DNA from: CAMLIZ01 sp036231905
GTDB taxonomy: Bacteria; Pseudomonadota; Gammaproteobacteria; Burkholderiales; Burkholderiaceae_C
Assembly: GCF_036231905.1 (NCBI RefSeq)
Contig: NZ_JAZARE010000008.1
Location: 248,001-312,000, forward strand
Length of the DNA stretch: 64,000 bases
Reading direction: 5' to 3'
This document shows, in pieces, positions 19,585-27,296 of the stretch. Within the stretch, counting starts at the first letter, position 1, and each line of letters starts with the position of its first letter. The notes below the pieces were generated by a model, which was not told the origin of the DNA, searched no databases, and saw only the letters and a list, made by a program, of their open reading frames with translations. The translations under genes and the position numbers were made by a program.

Positions 19585-19997
19585 GCGATGCGTTCGAGGA
19601 TGGGGCTGGGAATGCGCTGCGGCCGGAAGGTTCCGGCGTCCACGCAGCCGATGCGGATCTCGCCTTCGGCCAGCAGGGCCTGCTGGCACCAGGCCTGCTG
19701 CGCGATGGTCATGGACGCACGGCCGGCATGGCGCACGCTCACGGTGAGCTCCAGTTCGTCGTCCAGCCGGGCGGGGCGCAGGTAGTTCACTTCGGTGCGG
19801 CTCACCACGAACATCACGCCTTCTTCGGTTCTCAGGCGCTCCTGGCTGAAACCCAGGCCGCGCAGCCATTCGGTGCGGGCGCGTTCGAAGAACTTGAGGT
19901 AGTTGGCGTAGAACACCACGCCGCCGGCGTCGGTGTCTTCCCAGTACACCCGCACACGATGGCGGTGCTGGACGGAAGCGGTGGGATCGTGAGTCAT
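19581..19997 (-). CDS. ybgC: Tol-Pal-associated acyl-CoA thioesterase YbgC
   Basis: This 138-residue hot-dog-fold thioesterase shows the 4-hydroxybenzoyl-CoA-thioesterase active-site pattern DTDAGGVVFYANYLKFFERARTEWL near residue 21. It is the usual first gene of tol operons. The ATG at 19997 gives standard length, and its stop overlaps tolQ. The family acts on acyl-ACP or short acyl-CoA esters at the membrane. Confidence 0.92.
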   Translation of the reverse strand: MTHDPTASVQHRHRVRVYWEDTDAGGVVFYANYLKFFERARTEWLRGLGFSQERLRTEEGVMFVVSRTEVNYLRPARLDDELELTVSVRHAGRASMTIAQQAWCQQALLAEGEIRIGCVDAGTFRPQRIPSPILERIA

Positions 19998-20052
19998 CGG
20001 TGGCAGAGCAGCCACCGATTATGCGGGACGGAGGGTTCCGCCCGTTACATGT

Positions 20053-20463
20053 TCACTGCGGCACGACGCGCTTGTAGACCGGGCCCCAGAGCGGGTGGCC
20101 GGCTTCCGACCGGGTGAGCACGAAGGCCGGGTCGGCCTGGCGCGCGGCGCGGAAGGCCTGTTCACAGGCCGGCACCCGGTTGCTGGTGCAGTAGATGAAG
20201 GCCAGCAGCTTGTTGGCGGTGGCGCGGTCCTTGGGGCTGGCCAGCCCGGCGGCCAGGGCCTTGCCGAGCGACTGCTCCGCGTCGGTGTACTGGGCGTCGT
20301 CGTAGGCGCGGATGCCGGCCAGCAGCGCCTTCTCGGCCGGGCGCTCCATCACGTCCGCCAGGCCCTGCGGCTGCTTGGGCGCTTCCACGCAGGCGACCAG
20401 CAGCGAGCCCGTGAGCAAGGCGGCAAGCAGCGGAAGGCGGCGCAGGGGCAGGAGCGAGGTCAT
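20053..20463 (-). CDS. TPR-like lipoprotein, resembling the T6SS-associated TssQ family
   Basis: This 136-residue lipoprotein has a clear lipobox (LLTGSLLVAC, Cys25). A helical repeat region follows (AEKALLAGIRAYDDAQYTDAEQSLGKALAAGL, ANKLLAFIYCTSNRVPACEQAFRAARQADPAFVLTRSEAGHPLWGPVYKRV). The AGHPLWGPVYK ending and length fit the TssQ lipoprotein family of some Burkholderiales type VI clusters, but no other T6SS gene lies in the window. Its ATG overlaps the stop of the upstream kinase gene (ATGA), so it is co-expressed with that kinase. Confidence 0.7.
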   Translation of the reverse strand: MTSLLPLRRLPLLAALLTGSLLVACVEAPKQPQGLADVMERPAEKALLAGIRAYDDAQYTDAEQSLGKALAAGLASPKDRATANKLLAFIYCTSNRVPACEQAFRAARQADPAFVLTRSEAGHPLWGPVYKRVVPQ

Positions 20464-22106
20464 GATCCGAAGCGGTGTTTCAGCGTGGCGGGCTGGTCGG
20501 CGGTGATTTTCACCGTGGTGGTGAAGGGCGGGAAGTCGGCGTTGCGGACCGTGATGGTATGCGTTCCCTCGCTCAGGTTGAGCCGGGTGAGCGGCGGCAC
20601 CGTGCCGGCGGCCGCACCATCGACCTCCACCTCGCCCCAGGGGCTGACCGCGAGCTGCAGCACGCCGGTGGCGGTGGCAGCCGGCACGCTGGGCTGCACG
20701 CGGCGGTCCAACTTTTCCTTGGCCTTGCGTTCACGCGGCGCCGCCGGCTTGCTGGCCGCGGCCGCCACTTCAAGGGCTGCGGTCGCGGCCGGCTGGGACG
20801 CGGCGCCGGCCTCTGGCACCGCGCTGGCAGGCAGCGCAGCCGACGCGGCAGCTTCGGTGGCGGACGCGGCCGGCGCGACCGCCGAGGCTGCCGGTTCAAA
20901 CACGGCCGCGCTGGCCGCGGGCGCTTCCGCGACAACTGCAGGCGCTTCTTCGGAGGCGCTGCCCGGCCACCACACCGCGAGCGCGATGCCCAGGCCGCCC
21001 AGCACCGTGGCGCCAGCGGCCAGGTGCTCCCAGCGCAGGCCGGTGCGGCGCGCCGGGCCGCTGCGCTTGGCAGGGTGTTCCGCCATCCACAGCCGCAGGG
21101 CCTGCGCCAGCTGGCGGGCAGAGCGGAAGCGCTGGGCCGGGTCCTTGGCCAGCGCCCGGTGCGCGATCGCAGCCAGCGTGGCGGGTGTGTCGGGGCTGAT
21201 CTCCTGCAACGGCGCCGGGTCCTGGTTCAGCGCCGCCTCCACCACCTCTTCCAGCGAACTGCCAGTGAAGGCGCGCCGGCCGCTCAGCAGCTCGTAGAGC
21301 ACCGCGCCCAGCGCATACACGTCGCAACGCCGGTCCAGCGGCTCGCCGCGCAGCTGCTCGGGCGCCATGTAGCAGGGCGAGCCGGCGGCAAGAGCGGCCT
21401 GCGCGTTGTCACTGGAGCCCTTGGCCACATGGGCGATGCCGAAGTCCAGCACCTTGGGCGAGGTGCGACTGACCATGAAGATGTTGGCCGGCTTCACGTC
21501 GCAGTGCACCACGCCCTTGTCGTGGGCGTAGGCCAGCGCGTCGGCCACGCGGCGGATGATGGTGGCCGCCTGGTGGTGGGTGGGCTTCCAGCCGCCCTGC
21601 AGGATCTGCCGCAGGTCGGCGCCCTTCAGGCGCTCCATCGCGATGTACAGGCCCTGGTCGCTGGTGCCGGCGTCATGCACCGTCACGATGTGCGGATGGT
21701 TCAGGCCGGCCGCGGCACGCGCCTCCTGCAGGAAGCTGGCTTCCAGCGCGGCGCGGTGTTCCGGCGCCACCTCCACATGCAGCATCTTCACCGCGATCGG
21801 GCGTGACAGCAGCGGGTCCAGCGCGGCGTACACCGTGCCCAGGCCCCCTTCGCCCAAGCGGTACTTCAGCGCATAGCGCCCGATGTGGCCGATGGTGGGC
21901 AACTCCTCGAACGGCCGGTCGTCCGGGGGCGGCGCGTCGTTGAGGATGATGTCGTCGGTGCCGCTGTCGTTGGCGGCCGGGTCCTCGGCCACCGTGGCGG
22001 CAAAGGTCGAGTCGGACGCCTCATTGGCGCCCGGTTTGCGGGAGATGAAAGCAGGCAGCTTCACGCCGGGCAGCTTAAGCGCGGCGCGAAGGAACGTACG
22101 AGCCAA
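20460..22106 (-). CDS. Membrane-anchored Ser/Thr protein kinase with C-terminal PEGA domain
   Basis: The kinase has 548 residues from a TTG at 22106, or 534 from the GTG at 22064. The start is uncertain. The Hanks-type kinase domain spans about residues 77-350: glycine loop LGEGGLGTVY, Lys107 in IAVKML, catalytic HCDVKPANIF (Asp203) and DFG at 221. The usual HRD arginine is cysteine, making it a non-RD kinase. A transmembrane helix near 370-390 leads to an Ala/Pro-rich periplasmic linker and a PEGA domain (GEVEVDGAAAGTVPP, LNLSEGTHTITVRN). It is coupled to the TssQ-like lipoprotein, suggesting envelope or type VI-linked signalling (inference). Confidence 0.88.
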   Translation of the reverse strand: MARTFLRAALKLPGVKLPAFISRKPGANEASDSTFAATVAEDPAANDSGTDDIILNDAPPPDDRPFEELPTIGHIGRYALKYRLGEGGLGTVYAALDPLLSRPIAVKMLHVEVAPEHRAALEASFLQEARAAAGLNHPHIVTVHDAGTSDQGLYIAMERLKGADLRQILQGGWKPTHHQAATIIRRVADALAYAHDKGVVHCDVKPANIFMVSRTSPKVLDFGIAHVAKGSSDNAQAALAAGSPCYMAPEQLRGEPLDRRCDVYALGAVLYELLSGRRAFTGSSLEEVVEAALNQDPAPLQEISPDTPATLAAIAHRALAKDPAQRFRSARQLAQALRLWMAEHPAKRSGPARRTGLRWEHLAAGATVLGGLGIALAVWWPGSASEEAPAVVAEAPAASAAVFEPAASAVAPAASATEAAASAALPASAVPEAGAASQPAATAALEVAAAASKPAAPRERKAKEKLDRRVQPSVPAATATGVLQLAVSPWGEVEVDGAAAGTVPPLTRLNLSEGTHTITVRNADFPPFTTTVKITADQPATLKHRFGS

Positions 22107-22170
22107 ATAGCCGGGTCAAAGGCATTCTTAACGCGTGCTCACCAAGGCTTCGGAGTTTCAGTGACAAAGG

Positions 22171-23349
22171 TCACAGGGCCTGTTGCAGGCGCTCCACGGC
22201 CTCTTCCAGATGAGCCATCGAACTCGCGAAGGACAGGCGCAGGAAGCGCTCACCCAGGTGCGGGCCGAAGTCGCGGCCGGGCGTGAGCGCGATGTGGGCG
22301 CGCTGCATCAGGTCGAAGCAGAAATCCCAGCTGCTGGCCGCATGGCCGCTGCAGTCGGCCCAGGCATAGAAGGCACCGTCAGGCACCACGGGCACCGGCA
22401 GGCCCAGGCGCTGCAGGGCCGGCACGATGAAGTCGCGCCGGCGCTTGAACTCGCCGCGCCGGCGCTCGTACTCCGCGATGGCTTCGGCTTCGAAGCAGGC
22501 CAGCGCCGCATGCTGGGCCACGCTGGAGGCGCAGATGAAGAGGTTCTGCGCCAGTTTTTCCACCGGCGCGACCAGCGCCTCGGGCAGCACCAGCCAGCCC
22601 AGGCGCCAGCCGGTCATGCTGAAGTACTTGGAGAAGCTGTTGATGGAGATGATGTCGTCACCGAAGCGCAAGGCGCTGTGGCTGAAGGCGTCGTCGTAGC
22701 TCAAGCCCAGGTAGATCTCGTCCACCAAGGTCATGCCGCCGCGCTCGCGCACGGTGTGCACGATGCGCTGCATCTCATCCGGCGCGATCGAGGTGCCGGT
22801 GGGGTTGGAGGGCGAGGCCAGCAGCACGCCGCGCGTGTGCTCGTTCCACGCGGCCTGGACCGCCGCCGCATCGAGCTGGAAACGCGCCGTCGCATCGGCC
22901 GGCAGCAGCTTCGCGCGTGCGCCGGTGGCGGCCACGAAGTGGCGGTTGCAGGGGTAGCTGGGGTCGGGCAGCAGCACCTCGTCACCCGTCTCGAACAGCG
23001 CCAGCGTGGCCAGCTGCAGCGCCGCCGAGGCGCCGGCGGTGACCACGATGCGGCGCGCCGGAATGTCCAGCCCGAAGCGCGTGCCGTACCAGCGGCTGAT
23101 GGCCTCGCGCAGCGCGGGCAGGCCCACCGCGTCGGTGTACTGCGTGCGCCCGGCGCGCAGGCAGGCATCGGCCGCGGCCTGCACGATCGTCGGTGCGGTG
23201 AAGTCTGGCTCGCCGATGTTCAAGAAGATCATGGGCGAGCCGCCCTGCGCGGGGTCGCAGGCGGGGCTGCGCGCGATCTCGCTCGCAGCCTTGGCGCACT
23301 CCATCACATAGAAGGGCTCGATGTGATCAAGCCGCGAGGCGAGCTTCAT
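22171..23349 (-). CDS. Class I/II pyridoxal-phosphate aminotransferase
   Basis: This 392-residue fold-type I aminotransferase has GEPDFTAP near the N-terminus, the cofactor-contact segment PSNPTGT, DEIYLGLSY and the Schiff-base lysine in SFSKYFSMTGWRLGW. The C-terminal RLSFASSMAHLEEAVERL carries the substrate-carboxylate arginine. It belongs to the aspartate/alanine-type subgroup. The substrate cannot be read from sequence. It is the last gene of the rib-nusB run, 20 bases after nusB, an arrangement seen in many betaproteobacteria. Confidence 0.9.
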   Translation of the reverse strand: MKLASRLDHIEPFYVMECAKAASEIARSPACDPAQGGSPMIFLNIGEPDFTAPTIVQAAADACLRAGRTQYTDAVGLPALREAISRWYGTRFGLDIPARRIVVTAGASAALQLATLALFETGDEVLLPDPSYPCNRHFVAATGARAKLLPADATARFQLDAAAVQAAWNEHTRGVLLASPSNPTGTSIAPDEMQRIVHTVRERGGMTLVDEIYLGLSYDDAFSHSALRFGDDIISINSFSKYFSMTGWRLGWLVLPEALVAPVEKLAQNLFICASSVAQHAALACFEAEAIAEYERRRGEFKRRRDFIVPALQRLGLPVPVVPDGAFYAWADCSGHAASSWDFCFDLMQRAHIALTPGRDFGPHLGERFLRLSFASSMAHLEEAVERLQQAL

Positions 23350-23369
23350 GCCGGCCGCCTTGGCGCGCG

Positions 23370-23858
23370 TCAGCGCCGCGCGTTGCGTGCGGCTTCCACT
23401 TCCACCGGCCGCAGGTCGATGGCGGCCTTGTCCAGCACGCCGTTGACGTACTTGTGGCCGTCGGTGCCGCCGAAGCTCTTGGCCAGCTCCACCGCTTCGT
23501 TGATCGCCACCTTGTAGGGCACGTCGATGCAGTGCTTGAGCTCGTAGGCGCCGATCATCAGCACGCCGTGCTCGATGGGCGAGAGTTCGGTGGTCTTGCG
23601 GTCCACGTGGCGCGACAGCACCGCGTCGAGGTCAGCCGCTTCGCGGATGCAGCCGTGCAGCAGTGCGTCGAAGTGCGTGCTGTCGGCCTTGTCGAAACCT
23701 TCCTGCTCGCGCATGTGGGCTTCGATCACGCCGGCGTCGGCGCCGGAGATCAGCCATTCGTACAGGCCTTGCAGTGCCACTTCGCGCGCGCGGCGGCGGG
23801 CGGATTTGGGCGCACCGGCGCGCTTGCCTGCCGGTTTTTTCGGGGGGGTACTGCTCAC
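23370..23858 (-). CDS. nusB: Transcription antitermination factor NusB
   Basis: This 162-residue NusB binds boxA RNA with S10 in rRNA antitermination. A Lys/Arg/Pro-rich N-terminal extension precedes the domain. Conserved blocks are ARRRAREVALQGLYEW, LSPIEHGVLMIGAYELKH, DVPYKVAINEAVELAKSFGGTDGHKYVNGVLDK. The GTG start overlaps the ribH stop (GTGA). NusB next to ribH is a common proteobacterial pairing. Confidence 0.95.
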   Translation of the reverse strand: MSSTPPKKPAGKRAGAPKSARRRAREVALQGLYEWLISGADAGVIEAHMREQEGFDKADSTHFDALLHGCIREAADLDAVLSRHVDRKTTELSPIEHGVLMIGAYELKHCIDVPYKVAINEAVELAKSFGGTDGHKYVNGVLDKAAIDLRPVEVEAARNARR

Positions 23859-24319
23859 GACAATTGATCCAGCAGGTTGGCCATTTCCACCGCCACACGG
23901 GCGGCATCACGGCCTTTGTCTTCGGCACGCGCCCAGGCCTGGGCTTCGTTCTCGACGGTGAGGATCGCGTTGGCGATCGGGATCTGGTGGTCCAGCGACA
24001 CCCGGGTGACACCGGCGCCGCTTTCGTTGGCCACCAGCTCGAAGTGGTAGGTCTCGCCGCGGATGATGCAGCCCAGCGCGATGAGCGCGTCGTAGTCCTG
24101 GCTGTCGGCCATGGCCTTGAGGGCTACCGGAATCTCCAGCGCGCCCGGCACGGTCACGTGCTGCACGTGACGGCCTTGCACACCGAGCGCGGCCAGCTCG
24201 GCCAGGCAGGCTTCGGCGAGTATGCCGGTCAGCGCGTCGTTGAAGCGCGCCTGCACGATGCCGATGTGCAGGCCATCGCCTCGCAGGTCGGCGCCCTGGC
24301 CCTTGTCAGCGCCTTGCAT
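23855..24319 (-). CDS. ribH: 6,7-dimethyl-8-ribityllumazine synthase
   Basis: This 154-residue lumazine synthase condenses 5-amino-6-ribitylaminouracil with 3,4-dihydroxy-2-butanone 4-phosphate. Visible blocks are IGIVQARFNDALT, VTVPGALEIPVAL, ALGCIIRGETYHFELVANESG (with the catalytic His) and PIANAILTVENEAQAWARA. It overlaps the end of ribBA by 14 bases and the start of nusB by four, so it is tightly coupled. Confidence 0.96.
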   Translation of the reverse strand: MQGADKGQGADLRGDGLHIGIVQARFNDALTGILAEACLAELAALGVQGRHVQHVTVPGALEIPVALKAMADSQDYDALIALGCIIRGETYHFELVANESGAGVTRVSLDHQIPIANAILTVENEAQAWARAEDKGRDAARVAVEMANLLDQLS

Positions 24320-25430
24320 CGATGATTTCCTTTGCGTCGGTGGCGGAGAGGAAACCGCTCACCTCGAGTCCATAACCGGTCATGCTGGGCATGCGGCGCG
24401 GGCTGCCGAGCAGCTGCATGCGGGTGACGCCCAGCTCGCGCAGGATCTGCGCGCCCACGCCGTAGATGCGCAGGTCCATCTGGCGCTGCGGCGCGGGCAC
24501 TGGTGCGGCGCAGCGCAGCACCTGCGGCAGCAGGGTGTCCACGTCCTCGGCGCAGTTGAGCAGTACGGCGACGCCGCACTCGCTGGCCTGCAGGAAGGCC
24601 AGCGCCTTGGGCAGCGACCACGAATGGTCGGCACGGCCCACGTCCAGCAGGTCCATCACCGACAGCGGCTCATGCACGCGCACCGGCACTTCCTGGCCGG
24701 GCTGCCACTGGCCCTTGACCAGCGCGAGGTGCAGGCCGCCGGTGCGGTCGCGGTAGATGCTGCAGTCGAACGGGCCTTGCGCGGTAACCAGCGGGCGCTG
24801 GCCGATGCGCTCCACCAGGCTTTCGTTCTGGCTGCGGTGGTGGATCAGGTCGGCAATGGTGCCGATCTTCAGCCCATGTTCGCGTGCAAAGAGCTCCAGG
24901 TCCGGCAGGCGCGCCATGGTGCCGTCGTCCTTCATGATCTCGCAGATCACGGCAGCCGGCGTCAGGCCCGCCATGGCGGCGAGGTCACAGCCCGCTTCGG
25001 TGTGGCCAGCGCGCATGAGCACGCCGCCATCCTGGGCCTGCAACGGGAAGATGTGGCCGGGCTGCACCAGGTCGGTGGCCTTGGCGTCGCGGGCCACCGC
25101 GGCTTTCACCGTGCGCGCACGGTCGGCCGCCGAAATGCCGGTGGTCACGCCTTCAGCGGCTTCGATCGACACCGTGAACGCGGTGCCATGCTTGGTGCCA
25201 TTGCGTGTGGCCATCGGCGGCAGCTGCAGGCGTTCGCAGCGCTCGCGGGTGAGGGTAAGGCAGATCAGCCCGCGGCCGTACTTGGCCATGAAGTTGATCG
25301 CCTCGGGGCTCACATGGTCGGCGGCGAGCACGAGGTCACCCTCGTTTTCGCGGTCCTCCTCGTCGACCAGAATGACCATGCGGCCGGCTGCCAGTTCGGC
25401 GACCAGCTCGGGTACGGGGGAAATCGGCAT
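24306..25430 (-). CDS. ribBA: 3,4-dihydroxy-2-butanone 4-phosphate synthase with degenerate GTP cyclohydrolase II domain (RibBA/RibBX type)
   Basis: This 374-residue protein has an intact RibB domain at residues 1-200: VDEEDRENEGDLVLAAD, HGTAFTVSIEAAEGVTTGISAADRA and RAGHTEAGCDLAAMAG. The C-terminal half aligns in order with RibA (CPFDCSIYRD-like start to SMTGYGLEVSGF). It lacks the zinc-binding cysteine cluster normally written C-x10-C-x-C. The corresponding segment, VRVHEPLSVMDLLDVGRADHSW, has no cysteine. GTP cyclohydrolase II activity is therefore unlikely, and a separate ribA should exist elsewhere. Such RibBX variants are known in Proteobacteria. The gene is nine bases after ribE. Confidence 0.93.
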   Translation of the reverse strand: MPISPVPELVAELAAGRMVILVDEEDRENEGDLVLAADHVSPEAINFMAKYGRGLICLTLTRERCERLQLPPMATRNGTKHGTAFTVSIEAAEGVTTGISAADRARTVKAAVARDAKATDLVQPGHIFPLQAQDGGVLMRAGHTEAGCDLAAMAGLTPAAVICEIMKDDGTMARLPDLELFAREHGLKIGTIADLIHHRSQNESLVERIGQRPLVTAQGPFDCSIYRDRTGGLHLALVKGQWQPGQEVPVRVHEPLSVMDLLDVGRADHSWSLPKALAFLQASECGVAVLLNCAEDVDTLLPQVLRCAAPVPAPQRQMDLRIYGVGAQILRELGVTRMQLLGSPRRMPSMTGYGLEVSGFLSATDAKEIIDARR

Positions 25431-25439
25431 AGGGGCGGA

Positions 25440-26075
25440 TTATCTCTCGCCCACAGGGGCGCTGCCCTCGAGCATGCGGGCCACGTAGCGGGCGATCAGG
25501 TCGACTTCCAGGTTCACGGCCGCCCCCGGCTTCAGGCTGCCGAGGGTGGTGTTGTCCAGGGTGTGGGGAATGAGGTTGATGCTGAACTCGCAGCCCTCGG
25601 GCTCGTCGCGCACCGAGTTCACCGTGAGGCTGACGCCGTTGACGGTGATCGAGCCCTTGTAGGCCAGGTAGCGGCCCAGCGCCTGGGGTGCCCGCACCCG
25701 CAATTCCCACGATTCGCCCACCGGCGCGAAGTGCGTCACGGTGCCCAGGCCGTCCACATGGCCGCTGACGAGGTGGCCGCCCAGGCGGTCGTGCGCCCGC
25801 AAGGCCTTTTCCAGGTTCACCGGGCCGATCGCGCCCAGGCCGGCCGTCAGGCGCAGGCTCTCGGCCGAAATGTCGATCGTGAAGCGGCCGGCAGCCGCAT
25901 CGAAGGAGGTGACCGTCATGCACGCGCCGTTGAGCGCGATGCTGTCGCCCAGCGCCACGTCGTCCAGGTAGCCTGCAGGCGTTGTGATGGTCAGGCGCTT
26001 GCCGTGCGCGGCGTCCGCGCCCAGGTCGTGCACGTCGATGATGCGGCCCAGGCCGCTGATGATGCCGGTGAACAT
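25440..26075 (-). CDS. ribE: Riboflavin synthase, alpha subunit
   Basis: This 211-residue riboflavin synthase carries out dismutation of two lumazines to riboflavin. It begins with the signature MFTGIISGLGRI, which fixes the start at 26075. The two lumazine-binding repeats are evident: GDSIALNGACMTVTSFDAAAGRFTIDISAESL in the first and KGSITVNGVSLTVNSV in the second, each with GHxV(D) motifs such as GGHLVSGHVDGLG. It lies 35 bases after ribD. Confidence 0.95.
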   Translation of the reverse strand: MFTGIISGLGRIIDVHDLGADAAHGKRLTITTPAGYLDDVALGDSIALNGACMTVTSFDAAAGRFTIDISAESLRLTAGLGAIGPVNLEKALRAHDRLGGHLVSGHVDGLGTVTHFAPVGESWELRVRAPQALGRYLAYKGSITVNGVSLTVNSVRDEPEGCEFSINLIPHTLDNTTLGSLKPGAAVNLEVDLIARYVARMLEGSAPVGER

Positions 26076-26110
26076 GCGGCCATTGTCCTTCAGCACCTGG
26101 GCTGGCGTGG

Positions 26111-27268
26111 TCACCCGGGCGACGTGAGCAGCGGCGCCAGCCAGGCGTCGTGCGCGGCACCTGCAGGGCGGCGTGCCAGCAGGCGCAGGTCATCCCCCAC
26201 GCGGTCGGTGCTGGTGAAGCGCCACGCCGGCGCCTCGTCCAGCCCGCCCAGCGGGCCGAGTGCGGCCAAACCGAGGCCGTCACCGAGCAGCTTGGGCGCC
26301 AGGTACACGAGCAGCTCGTCGACCAGCCCTTCGCGCAGCAGCGAGCCGTTGAGCTTGTGGCCGGCTTCCACATGCAGTTCATTGATGCCGCGCCGGCCCA
26401 GGTCCGTGAGCGCCGCAGCGAGGTCGACCTTGCCATGTGGCCCTGCGCAGTCGGCGACTTCGGCGCCGGCCTCCCGCAGCGCCGCCACGCGGGCAGCGTC
26501 CGGATGGGCGGCATACAGCAGCACGGCGCCCGGCGGCGCCAGCAGCCTGGCTGTCAAGGGCGTGTCCAGCCGCGAGTCGATCACCACCCGCAGGGGTTGC
26601 AGCTGCGTGGGCACCAGCCGCACGTCCAGCCGGGGGTCGTCGTCACGCACCGTGCCGACGCCGGTGAGCACGGCGCCGGCGCGCCTGCGCCAGGCGTGGC
26701 CATCGGTGCGGGCCGGCACGCCGGTGATCCACTGGCTGCGACCGTCGGGCAGGGCGGTGCGCCCGTCCAGCGAGGCCGCCACCTTCAGGCGAACCCAGGG
26801 CCGGCCCCGCACCATGCGCGAGAGGAAGCCGATGTTGAGCTCGGCGGCCTGCTCCGCCAGCAGGCCGGTGTGCACCTGAATGCCCGCGGCACGCAGGCGC
26901 GCGCTGCCCTGGCCGGCGACCAACGGGTTGGGATCGTTCAGCGCGACCACCACGCGGGCGATGCCGGCCTGCACCAGTGCGTCGCAGCAGGGCGGCGTGC
27001 GGCCATGGTGGGCGCAAGGCTCCAGCGTGACGTAGGCAGTGGCACCGCGCGGATCCCAGCCCTGGGCGGCGGCATCGCGCAATGCCATCACTTCGGCATG
27101 TGCCTGGCCGGCCGCCTGGGTGTGGCCTTCGGCCCGTTGCCCTTGCGGGCCGATCAGCACGCAGCCGACCCGGGGGTTGGGGTCGCTCACGCCGATGGCC
27201 TGGGCGGCCAGGCGCAGGGCGTCCTGCATCGCGGCCTGGTCGCGTTCGGAGGAGGGGGCTGCCGGCAT
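26111..27268 (-). CDS. ribD: Bifunctional diaminohydroxyphosphoribosylaminopyrimidine deaminase / uracil reductase
   Basis: This 385-residue RibD carries the zinc deaminase domain (residues 10-150: HAEVMAL with catalytic Glu, and EPCAHHGRTPPCCDAL with the zinc cysteines). A C-terminal NADPH reductase domain follows (RPWVRLKVAASLDGRTALPDGRSQWITG, LHVEAGHKLNGSLLREGLVDELLVYLAPKLLG). It heads the riboflavin genes. Only 28 bases separate it from pilV upstream, leaving no room for an FMN riboswitch, so it may be read from the pilin promoter or a short one inside pilV. Confidence 0.95.
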   Translation of the reverse strand: MPAAPSSERDQAAMQDALRLAAQAIGVSDPNPRVGCVLIGPQGQRAEGHTQAAGQAHAEVMALRDAAAQGWDPRGATAYVTLEPCAHHGRTPPCCDALVQAGIARVVVALNDPNPLVAGQGSARLRAAGIQVHTGLLAEQAAELNIGFLSRMVRGRPWVRLKVAASLDGRTALPDGRSQWITGVPARTDGHAWRRRAGAVLTGVGTVRDDDPRLDVRLVPTQLQPLRVVIDSRLDTPLTARLLAPPGAVLLYAAHPDAARVAALREAGAEVADCAGPHGKVDLAAALTDLGRRGINELHVEAGHKLNGSLLREGLVDELLVYLAPKLLGDGLGLAALGPLGGLDEAPAWRFTSTDRVGDDLRLLARRPAGAAHDAWLAPLLTSPG

Positions 27269-27296
27269 GCCGGCGATTGTCGGTCAGCGCTGCGGC

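Noticed and set aside
20053..22106. Type VI secretion cluster
   Set aside because: Apart from the TssQ-like lipoprotein and a kinase, no Tss or Hcp/VgrG gene is present. The similarity is too limited to call a T6SS locus.
27269..27296. FMN riboswitch before ribD
   Set aside because: Only 28 bases separate pilV and ribD, and no RFN-element conserved blocks are visible there or at the end of pilV.
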